Below, in pieces: positions 58,170-64,000 of a stretch of 64,000 bases of DNA. Source of the stretch: Antedon bifida (Eukaryota; Echinodermata; Crinoidea; Comatulida; Antedonidae); the NCBI GenBank assembly GCA_963402885.1, contig OY727101.1:9620917-9684916 (forward strand), read 5' to 3'. A program made the position numbers and the translations under genes. The notes under the pieces are model-generated. The model was given only the letters and a program-made list of their open reading frames with translations. It was not told the origin of the DNA and made no database searches. Within the stretch, counting starts at the first letter, position 1; each line of letters starts with the position of its first letter.

Positions 58170-61044
58170 GATAATAAATGATACGAATGCAAATACGGAT
58201 GATTTTTATCGATTTAAGAATTGTGAATGACAATGACCAAAATAATGATTTACAGACAAATACCAATGAAGAACACGAAAATGATGATGAAATTGCTTCT
58301 GCTGTTGATAAAATGACACTAACTATTAGCAGAGAGGATTGGAATTCAATCAAACCAATTGATTATGCTCCAGGTCAAAGAATGCTCGTAGGTCCTTGGA
58401 CTGATATCCTATACGAAAAAGTAAATTTTGCATTTCCAGAATGTGTTTTGGCGTTTACGTACAACCGTGTAAAATCTGTACGTAGTAGAAAACAGTCATG
58501 CAATTTTGTTTACAGGAAAAGCGGTGTGCAAAGGAGACCAATGCAGGGGAACATTTTTCTTTCAAATAGAAATACAACCCAAAGAGAATGAACCTATTAC
58601 TATGCAGTGCACAATAAAACGAAGAAATATTCCACAGTGGCAGTGACATCAATAAACGCCAAGTTAAAGGGAAACGACGAAAAGAGCTTGCCGATAGATT
58701 GTTGAAGTGTCAAAACTTGCCAGTACTAAGAAAAGTAGTATCTGATTCAATTCAGCGGGAACTACTTCACCGTGATAACATCCAAGAGGTACAGTATTAC
58801 TTTTGAAAGAAAAATATGCTAAAGACAATAGTGATTACATACATGTGGCTGCAGATCCATTCACCGTATTTCTCTATTGTGATAAGCAAATAAATGTAAT
58901 ACGCAAATTATCTACAAATCATCAACTAGATATCTACTTAGACGCAACTGGATCGGTTATAAGCAAAATCCCACATCAAAGGATTCCTTTGTTGTACCCA
59001 TGTGTAATAAGACAGGTAGATAAAGTTCCAGCTGTTTCTGTTGCCGACATGCTTACAACCCACCACACAATAACAAATATCTCTAATTTCTTAGGTCACG
59101 TGCTATAACCCTTACTGGTCGTCTTATTCATGTTCATAAAGTTGAAACGGATTACAGTTTTGCACAAATTCAGAGTGCACTTTCTGTCTTCAATCTTATG
59201 AACATTAAGTCATATCTCAGGACCGCATACGACATTTCCACCAAAAGTAAAACAGACATATTTGTAGACTTGTTTACAACTGTTCATCTCTGTGCGGCAC
59301 ACACATGATCAAACCATTTCGAGAAAAATGTAAATTAATACCGGTATAAACTTCCATCAAGGTCTTGGCACTGCGATGTTTCGCACTTCTCCAAAACTCT
59401 ACAAAAACTGACAAGGCATTAAACATATTTCATAATGCTGGAAAAACAGTTTGGTAAAAACATCATAGAAGACGAAGAAGAGAGTAGCTGCAAACAAGAG
59501 GGCCTGCAAAACCTCTTAAAGGAAGAAGAAAATGTTGGATTTGATCATAAAACCAATCGTGAAGTGTCCCCGTTTACTGTCATTTTCGACGTGCAAAGCA
59601 CATCATGCTCACTGATTCATAATGAAAAGAATACAAATGATCCGAAATGTCCAGGATTTATTGGGATTTTAATAAACGATATAATGCCAATATACCCATT
59701 GTGGAGTGGACTTAATTATTAATGTGAAATCAAACAGTATCACAACTTAACTAGAGATACAAACGCACCTGTCGAGGGATGGTTTAAATCAATAACAGTT
59801 GATGTCTTACGAAAGCAATGCTTTAAGCAAACCGCCTCATTCATTGCTACCTTAAAGGGTACTATAAAGGGCAGGATCCGTGAAGGAAATTTCCTTAATA
59901 TAAGAAATGTTAAGAAAAAGACACAAGAAAGCATTTCAATAAATCTAAGCAAGAAGATTGGCAGAAAAAGAGACGAAAGGGCCGGACAAATGTGTTCCAC
60001 CCAAAACAGTCAACGACAGACTACCAGCAGTACCATGATGGGGTGGCAGAGTACAAGGTGTACAACTTAGTAATACATGCACTGTAGACAACTTCCATTA
60101 CAATTCCACTACGATGCATTTAAAAATCACTTGAAACGCCAATCGGACACAACTGTCGTACAACACATCCTTGCTGCCTTCTAATGTCAGAGAAACAAGG
60201 CCAAATTCACACGGTTAACATCATTTACTGAAGGTGAACTAAAGAAAGGACTAAACTGCTATGGGAGTGAATACAAAATTTTCAGCAAACATGTTTCGAA
60301 CATGTTGCAGACAACTGTGTAGAGCAAGTGCTCAAACAAAGAGTGTCCGCATCCGTACAGAGAGAAGAATACTAGAGGAATTGCAATAGGGTATGTAGGG
60401 CATGATGTAACATAAATGCAATAATATGAATTTTGCTCAAATTGAGATATTGTTAATTTTCAAATGATAATCATAATTTTTGATGATATAAAGAATACTG
60501 TATTGCGGCGAAACCAACTTCTTTACCGAAGAGAAAACAATATTGGAAACTGGAAAAACTGAGTAAGTTTAAACAATTTGCGTGTTACTGTAATAATTGT
60601 AATTTGTGTTTGTATAATTACTTTATTACATTCACTATATGGTTTAAATTTAACATGATATTGATAAATAATGTAATTTATAAAAATATATGTTGATTCA
60701 TCTGTTTTTCCAGAATGGGATATTATTGTGCTGGTGTGCGAACGCATTGCAGACATATTGTTGGTCCCCTTCCTGTAATAATAGTTATTCCGATTAGTGA
60801 CCTCATTTTAAATAAGTATCTATCGAATAATGTACTTGATTATGCCGATACATTGATTATCAGAGGATGTACATTCCGACTTGTTGGAGCTACTATGCAC
60901 AGACCAGGACATTTTGTAAGTGTTATCCAATCTCAAGAACACGGATGGTTATACTATGACGGTCTTCAAGGCAAATTAAAACAATATGAAGGTAGATATG
61001 TAAAGGGTTGTGTTCCAGAACATTTAATTCTAGCTCAGGTTTAA
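58170..61044 (+). pseudogene. DDE-type transposase linked to a papain-like (Ulp/UCH-type) protease domain
   Basis: The N-terminal part (58300-58560) reads SREDWNSIKPIDY and PWTDILYEKVNFAFPECVLA. 58640-58790 gives RQVKGKRRKELADRLL. The catalytic region shows IYLDATGSVISKIPHQ (about 58934), VADMLTTHHTITNISNFLG, KVETDYSFAQIQSAL (about 59139), HLCAAH (about 59289) and TRDTNAPVEGWF (about 59750). This is a D, D, C-x-x-H, E layout like the MULE at 46 kb (TNNDLEGYH). Further on, NTCTVDNF (about 60070), CSNKECPHP (about 60332) and, after an intron (60563-60714), GHFVSVI with GWLYYDG (about 60907-60962) supply Cys, His and Asp of a papain-like peptidase. Stops and shifts occur near 58590, 58800, 59105, 59308 and 59720. 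I cannot name the superfamily. Confidence 0.7.
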
Positions 61045-63122
61045 CAGAAAATATAACGATCAGACAATACCTTAGCCAATTGTCATTGTATGTGGGTGAT
61101 TTTTAATTCAGAGATTTGTACAACCATTCTAGGTCTACAGTGGTAAAATATTTAGTAATTTATAGATTTTATAATGAAAGACATTTATGCCGTAAACGAT
61201 ATGCGTAAGAACACCATTTAAACAACTTAATGTGATGCTTAACATTTAAATACAATTATCTTCCTACATTATAACCTGAGAAACAAATGCAATGCAAAAC
61301 AAAATTGCTTTTGACAGTTTTGAAAGAAATTATTGTATAATGTTATATAAGTTATGAAAGAATAATATTTAAGTTTTTAAATAACAAATTATTTCAGCTA
61401 CTGATAGTTTAAAATTACATTCGTTACATTACAATTGTTGTATTGTTTATAAAACAACTTTTATCACCCAGCGAAGAATGTGCGCTTTTTAATTAATTAG
61501 CGGATAAAGGATTATCATGTACCTATACAATTTATAGGTCCATGGGATAAATCATGAATATGTTAATTTTGCTATTGTAAAGTCTATAAACTGTTTTCAG
61601 TTAACAGTTGCTGTATTTGACACTGTAGAAATAACAACATTATTTCACATAATTTTTGTCTTTGTACACTATAATGGGTAATGTATTAGGTGAAACAACA
61701 TAGTTTTAAAACAAGGCCATATACATGGCTGCAGTCGCGTGCTCAAGTTAGTGTTTACCGACCAACCGACCGACATAGTGAGCTGTAAAAATTACATTCG
61801 ATCAAAATTGTTGTATTCTCTTTAATGAATATGTTAATTTTGCTATTATAAAGTCTATAAGCCTAAGCCGTTTTCAGGTAGCTTTTAACAAAATTATTTC
61901 AACATTTATTTTTGTGCGATATACTGTAGAAAATATAGTTTAAACAATATTACATTCGATCACAACTGTTGTATTGTGTTTAAAACGACTATTATCTCTC
62001 AAGGACTAATGGGCGCTTTTAATTGTTAATTAATAAAGGATTATTATTGAATATGTTTTCAGGTAACAGTTGATATAATGAAATTAAAAAAACAACACAT
62101 TAAAGCCAATTTCATTGTCATCATAATTGTTTAGTTTGTTCGCTAATAGATTGGTACTGTAAAAATATAGTTTAAACAAGAAATATTTCTTACAAAAAAC
62201 GCTGCTCGACATTTAAAAATTAATCATTGTTCTTTCTTCAGATATATTAATAATTTATAGAAAATATGTTTTTGTTACCATGTAAACGTGTAACAAAATA
62301 AAAATATGTTGGTTAATCGCAAAAATACACAAAATCTAACATAGCTATTTAATTATAAATCACATCATGCCCATTTTGGTGGGTGTTAGTAATCTGGTTG
62401 TATTTCATTGAATAATTGATATTTCTGCTAATTTTCAACGGCATTTGAAAGAAGACATGTGTACCTTTCCAACAATGTATTATTTGCCAACAAATATTAA
62501 TCTAGTAATTAAAAAATGGCATTTAAAAATGGTCAATTTTGAACTTTAATGTGCCGTGTGTGTGTGTGACCTCAACCTGTAGGCATGCAACTGAATACTC
62601 TCTAGAGACAACGTGACTTCACGGTGTTACAAGTGAGAAAATTCTTCCGCAGTCTCTTGATTCGCATCAACCAATCAAAGGGCGAAAATCCAAAATTGTT
62701 CAACCGTGAGCCCTCATAGACTCTCTTTTCCCAGACATTTTTTGGCTCCAGCAGCTGGGAACTATACATTATAGTCAAGTTTACAAATTCCCAAAACTGC
62801 CTTAGAACTATAGCTACCGCGATGATAGGGCTTCTTAATGAGTATGTCCTCTTGGGACATTGCTGGCTAAAGCTGCGGGGCGAAAATGGTACTGTATATC
62901 GTGTTTAAACGACTATTATCACTCAAGGAATAGTGTGGGATTTTGAATTGTTAATTAATAAAGATGTTTTCAGGTAACAGTTAATATACCTGTAATGAAA
63001 TTTAAAAAAAACACATTTTAAGGCCTATTTCACAATATGTTAATTTTGCTGTTATAAAGTCGATAAGCCTAAATCGTTTTTCAAACAATATTTCACCAAA
63101 TTGTTTAGTTTGTGCGTTATAG
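61045..63122. repeat. Diverged long-period repeat array, AT-rich
   Basis: Two modules alternate. Module 1: GAATATGTTAATTTTGCTAT followed by TAAAGTCTATAA and GTTTTCAG, at about 61556, 61827 and 63035. Module 2: GTTTAAAACGACTATTATC followed by TTAATTAATAAAGGATTATT and TTTTCAGGTAACAGTTGATA, at about 61446, 61979 and 62904. Order and spacing vary. No coding sequence is visible. A stretch at 62540-62890 shows none of the modules. Confidence 0.6.
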
Positions 63123-64000
63123 ACGGGTACTGTACAAAATATACATTGCGCACCACAGAGAAACATTGTAATTGAAATACACAAGTATAACACAACAAAT
63201 AAGAGTAGTGGAGAATCTATCCAAACATACGTCGCCACACTCAAGAAATTAGCAGGCACGTGCGAATTTGGTGAGCTACGAGATGAGTTAATCAGAGATA
63301 GAATAGTTGTAGGGATAGACAATGAGAGGGTCAGAAAGGCCCTACTCCGAGAAAAAGAACTAAAACTATAAAAAGCGATACAAATCTGCCAAATACACGA
63401 GGCCACTGACAAATCAAGTGAAATGCTTACTGGTGCTATGACCAATTCAGTAGAAAAGCTGACTATCTCAGATACACCAACAGGTAATAACAACAATATT
63501 AGTAGTACCACTAGGCCTAGTCCAAACTCATGGATTAAAGACTGTTCTCGCTGCGGAAAATCACACTCTCGTAAAAACTGCCCGGCATTTGGTGCCAGCT
63601 GCAGAAAATGTGACAGAAATGTCATTTTGCTATACTATGTCAAAGCAGAACAGCAAATCGGCACAATGCAGACGACAGTATCCGACAGGAGCGAAGGCGT
63701 CCAAGCTACTCGCGTTTTAAAAACGTTCAAGAAATCAGCCAATTGCCTGAAAGTGACGAGTGCGATTATGAAATGGAACAAATTGACCCAGTAATTGAAA
63801 TCAACCTACTCAATAAGGTAAATTATATCAAGGTTAACGTCACCACACACAGCAAACCTCTAACTTTAGTTAGACACAGGTGCAAAGTGTAATGTCTTAC
63901 CATATCACATGATACAAGGTATTGGACAAGAACTTGCAATTGACAGCACAAAGCGTGCCAGAGCTTTCAGTGGTACAATTATTCATACAATGGAACAAAT
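63123..64000 (+). pseudogene. Gypsy (Mag-like) LTR retrotransposon gag and protease start, runs off the window
   Basis: The frame from about 63170 carries GESIQTYVATLKKLAGTCEF and LIRDRIVVGI, the conserved end of the gag capsid region of Mag-type Gypsy elements. It has one stop near 63369. Then come SRCGKSHSRKNCPAFG and CRKC, two closely spaced zinc knuckles (nucleocapsid). After frameshifts near 63625 and 63875 a protease active-site motif DTGA is visible at about 63876-63890. The element continues to the right of the window, so reverse transcriptase and integrase may lie there. The minus-strand 207-residue frame (63002-63625) is its shadow. Confidence 0.8.

Noticed and set aside
63002-63625. 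207-residue minus-strand frame with hydrophobic runs
   Set aside because: It is the antisense of the Gypsy gag and zinc-knuckle region, which has clear family motifs on the plus strand.
1-64000. CRISPR arrays, operons, bacterial promoters and tRNA genes
   Set aside because: Nothing with regular spacers, Shine-Dalgarno-led genes or a convincing cloverleaf was seen; gene structure is eukaryotic.

Overview
The window looks like intergenic and intronic DNA from an animal nuclear genome. It is AT-rich, has no operon-like coding, and shows GT-AG introns, a split host gene and many layers of transposable elements. The protein families present (MADF, PHD and FLYWCH MULE, DIRS-type tyrosine recombinase, RAG1-N-terminus-linked repeat genes, Gypsy, CR1/L2-like LINEs) and the many AGGCCT palindromes suggest a marine invertebrate, perhaps an echinoderm or close relative. 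The species cannot be fixed from the sequence.

Only one ordinary host gene is well supported: a TTC9-family (TTC9C-like) tetratricopeptide gene on the minus strand. Its three coding exons (29130-29412, 22732-22920, 17257-17381) join in phase to a 198-residue protein. Its two introns (about 6.2 and 5.3 kb) are packed with inverted-repeat elements.

Layout. 0-7 kb: diverged tandem repeats, a pogo-like MITE, a DIRS-like tyrosine-recombinase remnant split by another MITE, and a decayed copy (A) of a large repeat-borne gene family. 7.3-13.1 kb: a PIF/Harbinger-like element with TTA target duplication that carries a MADF gene and has itself received a 2.3-kb TA-flanked palindrome. 13.7-15.5 kb: copy B of the repeat-borne family. 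17-29.4 kb: the TTC9-like gene with its intronic elements. 30.9-38.8 kb: LINE remnants, one of them cut by a hAT-like element with a clean target duplication. 39.6-48.0 kb: a second Harbinger-like element, then a MULE with long terminal inverted repeats and a five-exon PHD-FLYWCH transposase gene that has lost its catalytic core. 49-52.6 kb: a gene fragment with RAG1-N-terminus-like zinc modules (N-RAG-TP type), facing an inverted middle fragment of the same family, followed by a LINE. 53-54.6 kb: Gypsy ends. 56-61 kb: copy D of the family, followed by a different DDE-type transposase linked to a papain-like protease domain. 63.1-64 kb: the start of a Gypsy gag-protease that runs off the edge.

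Almost every transposon gene carries stops or frameshifts, so this is mainly a fossil record. The points most worth following are the family shared by the 4.8, 13.7, 49-51 and 56-57.8 kb loci with its RAG1-like N terminus, the transposase-protease gene at 58-61 kb, and the two TA-flanked palindromes built from repeated roughly 150-base units.
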